From NCBI GenBank assembly GCA_964494505.1, contig CAZBRO010000022.1, positions 1-64,000 of the forward strand: a stretch of 64,000 nucleotides of DNA. Reading direction: 5' to 3'. Source of the DNA: CAIYRG01 sp964494505. Its GTDB lineage: Bacteria; Pseudomonadota; Alphaproteobacteria; Micropepsales; Micropepsaceae. This document shows positions 25,979 to 34,756 of the stretch, in pieces. Numbering within the stretch: the first letter of the stretch is position 1; each line of letters begins with the position of its first letter. The position numbers were made by a program, and so were the translations under genes. The notes under the pieces are model-generated. The model was not told the origin of the DNA and ran no database searches. It saw only the letters and a program-made list of their open reading frames with translations.

Positions 25979-26942
25979 AGCACCGGCCCTTATCGGCTCA
26001 AGCGGCGATTCGCTCCGCGAGGCATTCGGCAAGGCGCTTGCCGCATTGGCGCCGTCCTATCCGGAGCTCGTCGTGCTTGACGCCGACATCGCGGGCGGCA
26101 CAGGCGTGCACCATTTCCGCAAGAGCCAGCCTCACCGCTTCCTCCAGTTCGGCATCGCCGAACAGAACATGATGGCCGCGGCCGGGGGCATGGCCGCCGT
26201 CGGGCTGCTACCCGTCGTGACCACGTTCGCGGTGTTCTGTCTCAGGGCCATCGAGCAGGCACGGCTCTCCATTGCCTATGCCAGACGCAACGTGAAGATC
26301 GTGGCGTCCCATCCGGGCCTCGATGTCGGTCCCGACGGCGGCTCGGCGCAGGCACTCGAAGATCTGGCGGCATTCCGCGCCATACCGGGCATGACGGTGA
26401 TCTCGCCGGCCGATCCCACCGAAATGGCGCTCGCGACCAAGGCGGTGCTCGATTTCGACGGCCCCATCTACATGCGCACGGGCCGCAGCCCGGCGACGCG
26501 CCTGTTCGACGGCGGGCATCGGTTCGAAATCGGCAAAGGACAGATTTTGCGCGACGGTAGCGACGTCACCATCGTCGCGTGCGGCGTGGAAGTGGCCCGT
26601 GCTCTGGATGCGGCCTTCCTGCTTGCGAAGGACGGGATCGGCGCGCGCGTGGTGAACATGCCTACGATCAAGCCCATCGACGCGGCGCTTCTCGCGGCCT
26701 GCGCCGAAGAAACCGGCGCGTTCGTCACGGCCGAGGACCACAATATTTACGGCGGTCTAGGCGGCGCGGTGGCCGAGGCGCTGGCGCGGACACGGCCCGC
26801 CCCAATCGAATTCGTCGGCCTCAACGACCGCTTCGGCGAATCGGGCGAGCCGGACGAGTTGGCCGAACATTGCGGCATAGGCGCAGCGTCGATAGCGGAA
26901 GCTGCTCGGCGCGCTGTCCTGCGCAAAGCGAGCGGCTCATGA
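25965..26942 (+). CDS. Transketolase, C-terminal subunit
   Basis: A 325-aa protein with the pyrimidine-binding and C-terminal domains of transketolase: GVHHFRKSQPHRFLQFGIAE with the activating Glu in GIAEQNMM, HPGLDVGPDGGSAQALED and FVTAEDHNIYGGLGGAVAEA. I use ATG 25965, which has GAGGTGG upstream and gives a 14-nt overlap with the N-terminal subunit; an in-frame start further upstream is not needed. Together the two subunits make one active enzyme. A DXS-like (1-deoxyxylulose phosphate synthase) activity is possible since the pieces look alike. Confidence 0.9.
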   Translation: MALAEAPALIGSSGDSLREAFGKALAALAPSYPELVVLDADIAGGTGVHHFRKSQPHRFLQFGIAEQNMMAAAGGMAAVGLLPVVTTFAVFCLRAIEQARLSIAYARRNVKIVASHPGLDVGPDGGSAQALEDLAAFRAIPGMTVISPADPTEMALATKAVLDFDGPIYMRTGRSPATRLFDGGHRFEIGKGQILRDGSDVTIVACGVEVARALDAAFLLAKDGIGARVVNMPTIKPIDAALLAACAEETGAFVTAEDHNIYGGLGGAVAEALARTRPAPIEFVGLNDRFGESGEPDELAEHCGIGAASIAEAARRAVLRKASGS

Positions 26943-27694
26943 ACCGGTTTTCGCTTTCGGGGCGCAATGCGGTGGTGACCGGCGGGAGCCGGGGGATCGG
27001 CCGCGCCATTGCGCTCGCACTCGCCGAAGCCGGCGCCGACGTGGCGCTGACCTATCGCGAACGCGTCGGCGACGCGCAAGATGTGGTGCGCCTCATCGAG
27101 GCTTTGGGCCGCCGCGCGATCGCGGTTCCGATGGATGTCACCAACCGGGCAAGTGTCGAAGCAGCCGCCAAGGATGCACGCGGCGCGCTGGGTCCGATTT
27201 CAGTGCTGGTCAACAATGCCGGAATCAACAAGCCCACCGACTTCGATGCCGTCACGGACGAGGATTGGGATTGGGTGCTGGCCGCCAATCTCAAGGGCCC
27301 GTTCGTCTGCGCACAGATTTTCCTGCCTCTGTTGGCCGAAACCGGGAATGGCGCGATCGTCCATATCGGCTCGGTCAGCGGCCAATATGGCGGCCCGCGC
27401 ACGGCCCATTATGCGGCGAGCAAAGCGGGGCTGATCTCGCTTGCCCAAGTGATTGCGCGGTTCGGCGCGGCCAAGGGCGTGCGTTCCAACGTGGTGGCGG
27501 CCGGGCTGATTGCGTCCGACATGGCCGATGGCGGCATGGCCGCGGCTTCGGTGCAGAAGGCGGCGGAGAACATCCTCTTGAAGCGGCTCGGACTGACGCG
27601 CGAAGTGGCCGATGCGGTGGTGTTCCTGAGCTCCGATGCGTCGTCCTACATCACGGCTCAGACGCTCAACGTCAATGGCGGGCTCTATTTCTGA
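26939..27694 (+). CDS. SDR family oxidoreductase
   Basis: A 251-aa classical short-chain dehydrogenase. The cofactor site is VTGGSRGIGRAIAL (TGxxxGxG), the NNAG motif is VLVNNAGINKPT, and the catalytic Ser-Tyr-Lys triad lies in HIGSVSGQYGGPRTAHYAAS plus the following K. FabG-like, NAD(P)H dependent. ATG overlaps the transketolase stop (ATGA), so it is coupled to it. In this context it more likely reduces a keto-sugar or the transketolase product than a fatty-acid intermediate; the FabG resemblance by itself does not decide. Confidence 0.85.
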   Translation: MNRFSLSGRNAVVTGGSRGIGRAIALALAEAGADVALTYRERVGDAQDVVRLIEALGRRAIAVPMDVTNRASVEAAAKDARGALGPISVLVNNAGINKPTDFDAVTDEDWDWVLAANLKGPFVCAQIFLPLLAETGNGAIVHIGSVSGQYGGPRTAHYAASKAGLISLAQVIARFGAAKGVRSNVVAAGLIASDMADGGMAAASVQKAAENILLKRLGLTREVADAVVFLSSDASSYITAQTLNVNGGLYF

Positions 27695-28908
27695 TGCGGA
27701 CGCTCCTCATCGTATCGGGCGGAATCGAGGCGGCCGATGCCGCCAGGCGGGCGCGCGACATGGGACTCCACGTCGTGGTCTCCGACATCGACCCGAATGC
27801 GCCCGGTTTTGCCTACGCGCATGACCGGCTGATCGCCGACGTTTACGGACCGGAGGAAACCGCGCGCGCCGCGGAAATCTATCATCGGACCGTCCGCGCC
27901 ATTGACGGGGTACTGTGCGTAGCCGCCGATGCGCCGGTGACGGCGGCGCTCATTGCCGAATGGCTCGGGCTTCCCGGCGTGTCCGTCGAAAGCGCGAAAC
28001 TGGCCACCGATAAGCTCGCCATGAAGCGGCGCTTCCAGAAATGCGGCGTGCCCGTACCGTGGTTTTCGCCGGTATCGAGCGCGCTCGAACTTGCCGATAT
28101 CGTCTCGGAACGCGGGCGCGATCTGGTGATCAAACCCGTGGACAGCCGCGGAAGCCGCGGCGTGCAGCGGCTTTCGCGCGTCAGCGATCTCGCCGCCGCA
28201 TTTGCGCTGGCGAGGCAGCATTCTCCCAGCGGACGCACCATGGTGGAGGCCTATCTCGAGGGCCCTCAGGTTTCGACCGAATCCATCGTCACGGGAGGGC
28301 GCTGCTTCACGCCGGGATTTTCCGACCGCAATTATGAACTGCTTGAAGTGCATGCGCCGTTCTTCATCGAGAATGGCGGCGATCTGCCAAGCCACTTGCC
28401 GGCTTCGATTCAGGACAAGGTGAAGGACGTGGTGGCCCGCGCGGCGGCCGCCCTCGACATCGCGCAAGGGACGGTCAAGGGCGACATCGTAATCCACAAG
28501 GACGAACCTTACGTGATCGAACTGGCCGCGCGGCTCTCCGGCGGCTTCTTCTGCACCCGCGAGATTCCGCTCAATACCGGCGTCGATTTCATCGGTTGCA
28601 CCATTCGCGTCGCGCTGGGCGAACGTATCGGAGCGCACGAGTTGGAACCAACGCGGCAACAGCCGGTGATCCAGCGCTACGCCTTTCCCAAGCCCGGCCG
28701 CATCGTCGGCGTGCGCGGCGCGGAAGCCGCCAAACGCATTCCAGGCGTCGCCGATCTTGTCGTCACCGCCAAGCCCGGCGACATCATTCTGCCCGCAGGC
28801 GACAAGCGGCCATCGGCCGCCATGGTGCTGGCGACGGGCACCACGCGCGAGGCCGCCCTTGCGGCTGCAAATGCCGGCCTTGCCGCGCTCGAGATCGAAA
28901 CGCGATGA
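27694..28908 (+). CDS. ATP-grasp ligase of the glycan operon
   Basis: A 404-aa ATP-grasp protein. It has a Rossmann-like preATP-grasp domain (LLIVSGGIEAADAARRAR), the lid and ATP-binding part at about 110-290 (DLVIKPVDSRGSRGVQRLSR, then MVEAYLEGPQVSTES), and the metal-binding end VIELAARLSGGFFC. The C-terminal part resembles the PurK/PurT/carbamoyl-phosphate type. Such enzymes join a carboxylate to an amine via an acyl phosphate. It shares the stop/start TGATG with the SDR gene. A likely role is forming an amide on a sugar acid or joining an amino acid to the glycan; this is inference. Confidence 0.75.
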   Translation: MRTLLIVSGGIEAADAARRARDMGLHVVVSDIDPNAPGFAYAHDRLIADVYGPEETARAAEIYHRTVRAIDGVLCVAADAPVTAALIAEWLGLPGVSVESAKLATDKLAMKRRFQKCGVPVPWFSPVSSALELADIVSERGRDLVIKPVDSRGSRGVQRLSRVSDLAAAFALARQHSPSGRTMVEAYLEGPQVSTESIVTGGRCFTPGFSDRNYELLEVHAPFFIENGGDLPSHLPASIQDKVKDVVARAAAALDIAQGTVKGDIVIHKDEPYVIELAARLSGGFFCTREIPLNTGVDFIGCTIRVALGERIGAHELEPTRQQPVIQRYAFPKPGRIVGVRGAEAAKRIPGVADLVVTAKPGDIILPAGDKRPSAAMVLATGTTREAALAAANAGLAALEIETR

Positions 28909-30884
28909 GTTACGCCGCGCGCCGTCTCGCACCGGCGGTCAATCCTGCGCCGCTGCACCTGTTTGCGGTGTTCCACCTGAACCTCGCCTTTTCTTCCATC
29001 GAGGAGAGCGAGCGCAGCCGCGTCATCGAGCGCTGCTATTGGCCGCTGCTGGCGCTGGCTTCGGCGCACGGGCCCATCGGCATCGAGGCGACGGGCTATA
29101 CGCTGGAAGAAATCGAGAGACGCGATCCCCAATGGATCGAGCGCTTGCGCGATTTGATCGGGCGGGGCAGGGCTGAGCTGATCGGATCGGGCTATGCGCA
29201 ATTGATCGGGCCGCTCGTACCGGCACGGGTGGTCGCGAAGAATCTCGGCATCGGGAACGACATCTATCTGAAGCTTCTGGGCGTGCGGCCGTCGCTCGCG
29301 CTTGTCAACGAGCAGGCCTATTCGAGCGGGCTTGTCGGGCATTATCTCGATGCGGGCTACCAGGCGCTGCTGATGGATTGGGACAATCCCGCCGCCCATC
29401 ATCCCGAATGGGACGCGGAAGCGCGCTACCTGCCGCAAACCGCGCGCGGCGCGGACGGCCGTTCCATTGGGCTCCTTTGGACCAACACGGTCGCATTCCA
29501 GAAGCTGCAACGTTACGCCCATGGTGACATCGCGCTCGGCGAGTATTGCGATTTCGTCGCGGACCATCGCGGCGAGAACGCGCGAGCGCTTTGCGTCTAT
29601 GCCAGCGACGGCGAGATATTCGATTTCCGCCCGGGCCGCTATCGCACCGAAGAGCGGAACGAGGGCGGCGAATGGGCGCGGCTGGGAGCGGCATTTTCGG
29701 CGCTGTGGTCGGCGCCGGGCATGGGGCTGGTAAGGCCATCGGAGGCATTCGCGCTCACATGCAATGACGGCGCGGACCCATTGCAACTGGAAACGGCCGC
29801 CTGTCCCGTGCCGGTCAAGAAGCAGCGCAAATACAATCTCACCCGCTGGGCGGTGACGGGCCGCGACGACATCGGCATCAACGCGGCGTGCCAACGGCTC
29901 TATGCGGCGCTGGTGCGGAGCGATGCGGGAGACGCAGACTGGAAGACCCTGTGCCGGCTGTGGGCAAGCGATTTCCGCACCCACATCACCCAAGCCCGCT
30001 GGGAGGCTTACTGCGCGGAGCTATTGGAGATGGAAAGCCGTTTCGGCATCTCCCCTCCCCGAAATATTTCCCACGCGGTCCAGATTTCGACGCCCCCTCA
30101 AGAAGATAGACAACGATTCATCGATATCGAGACGCCGTGCGTTTCGGCGCGGCTGGACCGGCGGCGCGGGCTGGCGATCCAGCGTCTTTCGTTCAATGGC
30201 GATGTGCCGGTAGTCGGTGGACTGCCGCACGGGCATTTCGACGACATCGCGCTGCAGGCCGATTGGTACACCGGCGATTGCGTCTTCGAGCAGCCCGGGG
30301 AGCCCAAGATCACCGACCTGGAATGGGCCGAGGCGCGCATCTCGCAGGAGGGCGGCGACACGCTGGTCAGGGGCCGCATTGCGACGCCTCTCGGACCGAT
30401 CGAAAAAACGTTGCGCTTCCATGCGGGTGCGCCCCGGGTGGATTTCGACATCGCGTTCCATTGGACCGATTGGGGCAAAGGTTCGCTCCGGCTCGGCCAT
30501 GTCACCCTGTTGCCCGAGGCCTTCGATTGGGAGCGGTTGACCCTCACCACGCATAATGGCGGATTTGCGCCCGAAACTTTTCCGCTGCACGGCCAAACGG
30601 TCGACCACGGCGCCCCGGTGTCGTTCCTGGTCTCGGCGAGTTCCGGCCTCGGCATGACCGAGGGCTGGGCGGAAATGTCGGATCGAACCCGCGCTGTGCG
30701 CGTGGAAGTGGATCGGGAAACAGCACCCCTCCTCGGCCTGCTGACACACAGGCGGATGGGCGGAAGCCTGTTCTGCCAGCTCGCGCTCTCGATGCTCGAA
30801 CTGGACGAGACGCGCCGGCCAAGTTCCTACCAAGAGATAACGAGAAGAGCGCGATTTTCCATCAGCTCTGGAACGGTCGGTTAA
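28905..30884 (+). CDS. GH57/GH38-superfamily-like glycosidase
   Basis: A 659-aa protein. Residues about 15-300 match the (beta/alpha)7 barrel seen in glycoside hydrolase family 57 and related alpha-mannosidases: LFAVFHLNLAFSS, IEATGYTLEEIERRDPQWIE, LVNEQAYSSGLVGHYLDAGY with a likely catalytic Glu, and a later LCVYASDGEIFDF with a second acid. Residues 400-650 are beta rich, like the C-terminal domains of these families. It overlaps the ATP-grasp gene by 4 nt and ends the six-gene run. It might trim or transfer a sugar; family members can be hydrolases or transglycosylases. The family call is by pattern only. Confidence 0.55.
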   Translation: MSYAARRLAPAVNPAPLHLFAVFHLNLAFSSIEESERSRVIERCYWPLLALASAHGPIGIEATGYTLEEIERRDPQWIERLRDLIGRGRAELIGSGYAQLIGPLVPARVVAKNLGIGNDIYLKLLGVRPSLALVNEQAYSSGLVGHYLDAGYQALLMDWDNPAAHHPEWDAEARYLPQTARGADGRSIGLLWTNTVAFQKLQRYAHGDIALGEYCDFVADHRGENARALCVYASDGEIFDFRPGRYRTEERNEGGEWARLGAAFSALWSAPGMGLVRPSEAFALTCNDGADPLQLETAACPVPVKKQRKYNLTRWAVTGRDDIGINAACQRLYAALVRSDAGDADWKTLCRLWASDFRTHITQARWEAYCAELLEMESRFGISPPRNISHAVQISTPPQEDRQRFIDIETPCVSARLDRRRGLAIQRLSFNGDVPVVGGLPHGHFDDIALQADWYTGDCVFEQPGEPKITDLEWAEARISQEGGDTLVRGRIATPLGPIEKTLRFHAGAPRVDFDIAFHWTDWGKGSLRLGHVTLLPEAFDWERLTLTTHNGGFAPETFPLHGQTVDHGAPVSFLVSASSGLGMTEGWAEMSDRTRAVRVEVDRETAPLLGLLTHRRMGGSLFCQLALSMLELDETRRPSSYQEITRRARFSISSGTVG

Positions 30885-30929
30885 TCAGTTTCGTGCACCA
30901 TTCGTCCACCATTAAAAGGACAATTGGGC

Positions 30930-32018
30930 ATGGGCAGACCTGCCGTCGCAATTCGGGACAACGCGCTTTTGACGCCTGCCGAGCCGGCACAGCCGTTCCG
31001 CGATTTTTCGCAGCCTTGGCTCGATCTGAACGACAAATCCGTGCTGGTGACCGGCGGGACCGGCTCGTTCGGTAAACATTTCCTGAAGACGGTGGTCGAA
31101 CGCTACCGCCCGCGGCGGCTCATCATCTTCTCGCGCGACGAACTGAAGCAGTTCGAAATGGCGCAAGCCTTTCCGCCGGAAAAATATCCGTTCCTGCGCT
31201 TTTTCATCGGCGATGTCCGCGACCGCGACCGGCTGGAATTGGCGCTGCGCGATGTCGACTACGTGGTTCACGCCGCCGCCCTGAAGCAGGTTCCGACCGC
31301 GGAATACAATCCCTTCGAATGCATCCGCACCAACGTGTTCGGTGCGGAGAACCTGGTCTACGCAGCACTCCGGCGCAACGTGAAAAAGGTGATCGCGCTC
31401 TCCACCGACAAGGCGGCCAATCCGGTCAATCTGTACGGCGCCTCCAAGCTCGCTTCGGACAAGATCTTCGTCGCCGCCAATAATCTCGCCGGCGCCGACG
31501 GCACGCGCTTTGCCGTGGTGCGCTACGGCAACGTGTTCGGCTCGCGCGGCAGCGTGGTGCCGTTCTTCAAGAAGCTGGCCGATGACGGCGCAACGTCGCT
31601 CCCCATCACGGACGAGCGCATGACGCGGTTCTGGATCACGCTCAGTCAGGGCGTCAATTTCGTGCTTTCGAGCATGGAGATGACGCGGGGCGGAGAAATC
31701 TTCGTGCCGAAGATTCCGTCCACCACGATTGTCGATCTGGCGTCGCTGATGGGTCCGACGCTGGCACAGCACAAAGTCGGCGTGCGTCCGGGCGAAAAGC
31801 TGCACGAAACCATGATTCCCGCAGACGATTCGCGCTGGACCGTGGAAATCGACGACCGCTATGTGATTCTTGCCAGTTTCGCCGCGGCCGCGCGCGAGGC
31901 CTATCTCAACCGTGGAGGCAAGCCGGTGCCCGAAGGCTTCCAGTATTCCAGCGATAGCAATCCGGAGCGGCTGGATGCGCGCGGGCTGCAGGCGCTGCTG
32001 GCGCACGCGTTTGTGTAA
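30930..32018 (+). CDS. pseB: UDP-GlcNAc 4,6-dehydratase (inverting), PseB/FlmA
   Basis: A 362-aa extended SDR that takes UDP-GlcNAc to the 4-keto-6-deoxy-L-arabino sugar, the first step of pseudaminic acid synthesis. The NADP site is VLVTGGTGSFGKHFLKTVVE; FSRDELKQFEMA, HAAALKQVPTAEYNPFECIR, VIALSTDKAANPVNLYGASK and VRYGNVFGSRGSV are PseB/FlaA1 hallmarks, with a Lys in place of the usual active-site Tyr region typical of this group. I use ATG 30930 with AAAAGGA 9 nt upstream rather than TTG 30924. pseC follows after 12 nt. Confidence 0.93.
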   Translation: MGRPAVAIRDNALLTPAEPAQPFRDFSQPWLDLNDKSVLVTGGTGSFGKHFLKTVVERYRPRRLIIFSRDELKQFEMAQAFPPEKYPFLRFFIGDVRDRDRLELALRDVDYVVHAAALKQVPTAEYNPFECIRTNVFGAENLVYAALRRNVKKVIALSTDKAANPVNLYGASKLASDKIFVAANNLAGADGTRFAVVRYGNVFGSRGSVVPFFKKLADDGATSLPITDERMTRFWITLSQGVNFVLSSMEMTRGGEIFVPKIPSTTIVDLASLMGPTLAQHKVGVRPGEKLHETMIPADDSRWTVEIDDRYVILASFAAAAREAYLNRGGKPVPEGFQYSSDSNPERLDARGLQALLAHAFV

Positions 32019-32030
32019 TTCCGCGCGGGC

Positions 32031-33299
32031 ATGAGTTCTGCCGCCTCATCCGTCCGGGGCTTTCCCCCTCGCGACGCCTCCCCCAAAGGCGGCGAGGGGG
32101 TCTTTCTTCCCTATGGGCGGCAATGCATCGAGGACGATGACGTCGAGGCCGTCGCACAGGCGCTCCGCGGCGAGTTGCTCACCACTGGCCCATTGGTCCG
32201 CGAATTCGAGGAGGCGCTTGCCGCCCGCACCGGCGCACGAGATGTAATCGCCTGCAGCAACGGCACGGCGGCGCTCTATCTCGCCGCTCGGGCGCTCGGT
32301 CTGGGCAAGGGCTCCACCGTCATCGTGCCTGCGCTCACCTTTCTTGCAACCGCGAGCGCGCCGCATCTGAACGGCGCAGAGATCGTTTTTTCCGACGTGG
32401 ACCCGGAATCGGGTCTGATGCGCGGCTCCGATCTGGAAGCGGCGCTCGCGCGTTGCCCGAACGGACGCGCGGATGCGGTCTTCCCGGTGCATTACGCAGG
32501 CCAGGCCTGCGACATGAAAGCGATCGCGAGCATCGCCCGGCCGCGCGGGATGCGCATCGTCGAAGACGCGGCGCATGCGCTGGGCACCGTCCTGCGCGGC
32601 GAGGATGGATCGCTTCTGCCGGTCGGCGCGAATGCGCACAGCGATCTCACCATTTTCTCCTTCCACCCGGTCAAGACCATCGCCATGGGCGAAGGCGGCG
32701 CGGTCGCTGCCAACGATGAGGGGCTCATCGCAGGCCTGAAACGCGCGCGCAATCACGGGGTCGTGCGGGAGGCGGACGAATTCTCGCGCGCCGATGCGGC
32801 CTTCGACGCCGAGGGCCGCGTCAACCCTTGGTATTACGAGTTGGAGACGCCCGGATTCAACTTCCGCGTTCCGGACATCAATTGCGCTCTCGGCCTCTCC
32901 CAACTGCGCAAGCTCGACCGCTTCGTGACGAAACGACGTCAACTGGTGGCGCTGTACGACGAATTGCTTGCGCCCTGGGCACCATTGGTAAAGCCGTTGA
33001 AGCGCGATCCCCGATCGCTGACGGCCTGGCATATCTACCCTGTGCGGATCGATTTCGAGCGCGCGGCGCTTTCACGCCCTCAACTGATGCGGGCACTCGC
33101 GTGTGTGGGTATCGGCACGCAGGTCCACTATATTCCGGTGCATCGCCAGCCCTATTATGCGGCGCGATACGGCGTGGCCGATCTTCCCGGTACGGATGCG
33201 TATTACGCTTCCACGCTCAGCCTGCCGCTCTACCCCGCCATGAGCGAGGACGACGCCGTGCGCGTCGCGGGCGCGCTGAAAGCCCATCTCGGATTCTGA
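32031..33299 (+). CDS. pseC: UDP-4-amino-4,6-dideoxy-AltNAc transaminase, PseC/FlmB
   Basis: A 422-aa PLP enzyme of the DegT/DnrJ/EryC1 family. It follows PseB and transfers an amino group from glutamate to the 4-keto sugar. Marks are LLTTGPLVREFEEALAARTG, ACSNGTAALYLAARALG, VEDAAHALGT and the PLP lysine in FSFHPVKTIAMGEGGAV. The first 25 residues (SVRGFPPRDASPKGGEG) are not part of the fold and might reflect a later true start; the start ATG has no strong ribosome site. A long hairpin follows the stop. PseH, the next enzyme of the pathway, is not found nearby. Confidence 0.9.
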   Translation: MSSAASSVRGFPPRDASPKGGEGVFLPYGRQCIEDDDVEAVAQALRGELLTTGPLVREFEEALAARTGARDVIACSNGTAALYLAARALGLGKGSTVIVPALTFLATASAPHLNGAEIVFSDVDPESGLMRGSDLEAALARCPNGRADAVFPVHYAGQACDMKAIASIARPRGMRIVEDAAHALGTVLRGEDGSLLPVGANAHSDLTIFSFHPVKTIAMGEGGAVAANDEGLIAGLKRARNHGVVREADEFSRADAAFDAEGRVNPWYYELETPGFNFRVPDINCALGLSQLRKLDRFVTKRRQLVALYDELLAPWAPLVKPLKRDPRSLTAWHIYPVRIDFERAALSRPQLMRALACVGIGTQVHYIPVHRQPYYAARYGVADLPGTDAYYASTLSLPLYPAMSEDDAVRVAGALKAHLGF

Positions 33300-33320
33300 T
33301 TTCGTCTTTTGCGAAAGGAA

Positions 33321-33367
33321 AAGCCTGCGAGCGGTGCTGGGCGTACCCATCGCCGTCTCGCAGGCTT
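33321..33367 (+). terminator. Long hairpin after pseC
   Basis: Perfect 11-bp arms AAGCCTGCGAG / CTCGCAGGCTT enclose 25 nt that can pair further (CGGTG...CGCCG, GGG/CCC). It starts 22 nt after the pseC stop. No T tract follows, so it may act with Rho or protect the 3' end. Confidence 0.5.
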
Positions 33368-33421
33368 CCCTGCCGCCCCGTCTTTCCTTGCGTTCCGGGA
33401 CGCCCACCAAACGGGTTGCGC

Positions 33422-33468
33422 GGGACGCCTCCCGGAGCCGGCCGCGAAGCCGGCCCCGGGACCGTCCC
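33422..33468 (-). terminator. Very stable hairpin after the first flagellin gene
   Basis: Nested arms GGGACG / CGTCCC and CCCGGaGCCGGC / GCCGGCcCCGGG around a 6-nt loop (CGCGAA). It lies 7 nt beyond the flagellin stop on the minus strand, a place fitting a terminator or 3' stabiliser of an abundant mRNA. Confidence 0.6.
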
Positions 33469-33474
33469 CCTGAA

Positions 33475-34299
33475 TTAGTGGAACAGAGACAGCGTGATCG
33501 ACGGAGCCTGATTGGCGATTGCCAAGGCCTGGACGCCGAGCTGTTGTTTGACCTGCAGGGATTGCAGCTTGGCGCTTTCCGTTGCCATGTCCGCATCCAC
33601 GAGGTTGCCGATGCCGGCGTTCAGGGTATCGACCAACTTGGACACGAAGTCGCCCTGGATCTGGAACTTCTTCACGCCCGACGCGAGCTTCGCCAAGGAC
33701 GCGTTGATGTTCTGGATCGAGGAGTTGATCGTGGCAACCATGGTCGACGCCTTGCTCTGCGTCGAAATGGTCGAAGTCGTCTTGATGGTCACGACTGTAC
33801 CGGAGAGCTTCAAGGTCTGGCCGGCGGCCGTGATCTTCTTGGTGCCGTCGGACGAGGCCAAAGCCTGGTAATTCGCGGTCGATCCGTCCACCAGATTGAC
33901 GCCGTTGAAGGAAGCGTTCTGCACAATGGTGGTGATCTGATCGCGAAGCGCGGTGAAGTCCGCGTTCAGCGCATTACGACTGGCCGTGTCAAGTGAGGAG
34001 TCTGACGCGGCGAGCGCTTTACCCTTCAACTCGTTCAGCAGGTCGGAAATCGACTGGCCAGCGGAAATTGCAACGTCCACCGTCGAAATGCCGCGATTCA
34101 AACTGTCCGAAACTGCCTGATAACCAGCCACGTTGCCGCGCATGTTCTGCGCGATGGCGTAGACGGCGCCGTTGTCCGTGGCCGATGCGACTTTCAAGCC
34201 GGAATTGATGTGGCTCTGGGTCGTCTGCAGGTCGGATTGGGTCTGATTGAGGAATTGCAGGGCGGCCATGGCGCCCATGTTTGTATTGACGCTTAACAT
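33475..34299 (-). CDS. Flagellin (copy 1)
   Basis: A 274-aa filament protein. The N-terminal D0/D1 coil (MLSVNTNMGAMAALQFLN, NSGLKVASATDNGAVYAIAQ) and the C-terminal coil (VDADMATESAKLQSLQVKQQ, ending SITLSLFH) are intact, and the middle is short (about 100 residues), as in Caulobacter-type flagellins. Its Ser/Thr-rich central part is the expected site for nonulosonic-acid glycosylation. ATG 34299 has GGAGAG upstream, and a sigma54 promoter lies at 34368. Copy 2 at 37712 has the same length and, by ungapped count, about 84% identical residues. Confidence 0.96.
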   Translation of the reverse strand: MLSVNTNMGAMAALQFLNQTQSDLQTTQSHINSGLKVASATDNGAVYAIAQNMRGNVAGYQAVSDSLNRGISTVDVAISAGQSISDLLNELKGKALAASDSSLDTASRNALNADFTALRDQITTIVQNASFNGVNLVDGSTANYQALASSDGTKKITAAGQTLKLSGTVVTIKTTSTISTQSKASTMVATINSSIQNINASLAKLASGVKKFQIQGDFVSKLVDTLNAGIGNLVDADMATESAKLQSLQVKQQLGVQALAIANQAPSITLSLFH

Positions 34300-34326
34300 C
34301 GAATGTCTCTCCGTTCTGGTGCGATT

Positions 34327-34356
34327 GGAAGCCTTATGCTTCCGGGAATTTTTCCC
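34327..34356 (-). promoter_or_regulatory. Two hairpins in the flagellin-1 leader
   Basis: In the predicted 58-nt leader GGAAGC-N5-GCTTCC (34327-34343) and GGGAA-N3-TTCCC (34344-34356) lie next to each other. FlbT of Caulobacter binds a flagellin 5' leader to control mRNA stability, and flbT is in this locus, so these are candidate FlbT targets. Confidence 0.4.
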
Positions 34357-34367
34357 AATCCCTCTAA

Positions 34368-34383
34368 GGCAAGCGCTGTGCCG
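34368..34383 (-). promoter_or_regulatory. Sigma54-type promoter of flagellin copy 1
   Basis: On the minus strand this reads CGGCACAGCGCTTGCC, matching the -24/-12 consensus TGGCAC-N5-TTGC at all but the first base with exact spacing. Transcription would begin near 34357. Late flagellar genes of Caulobacter use sigma54 promoters. Confidence 0.8.
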
Positions 34384-34756
34384 CGACGCTCCGCGCCGCG
34401 CGTTAACCAACGTGGGAGTGGACCAAGCGGGAAAAGGCGCAGCCGCCGGTAACCATGGCGGCCTCAGCGCGCACGGCATTTCCTGCCTGGTTGCGGAACT
34501 TCTTGCCGGGAGTACTGGTAAATTTTGCCGGGCGGCAGAAACCATACGGGCCAAAAGCGGCCGGAGCCTGTCTTTGCTCTCTGTAGCGGGCCAGAAAGGG
34601 CGCGAAATCCGCTCCAAAGGCGAATCCGATACATCGCTTCAACGGCGAAAACAGAACGCCTCCAAACGCATTTTTAACCTTAAAGGCTAATGGTAATGGG
34701 GCCGGAAAATTCTACCCAATTCGGGCTTCTGCGCATTCTTTCAAAGGGCTATTGCA
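34384..34756. other. Spacer between flagellin-1 promoter and ATP-grasp gene
   Basis: A 373-nt stretch with no supported gene. It should carry upstream sites for the sigma54 promoter (FlbD-type enhancer) and the promoter of the rightward ATP-grasp gene. A GTTAACC at 34402 and a TTTTTAACCTTAAAGG block at about 34671 are AT-rich spots, but I cannot assign either. Confidence 0.4.
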
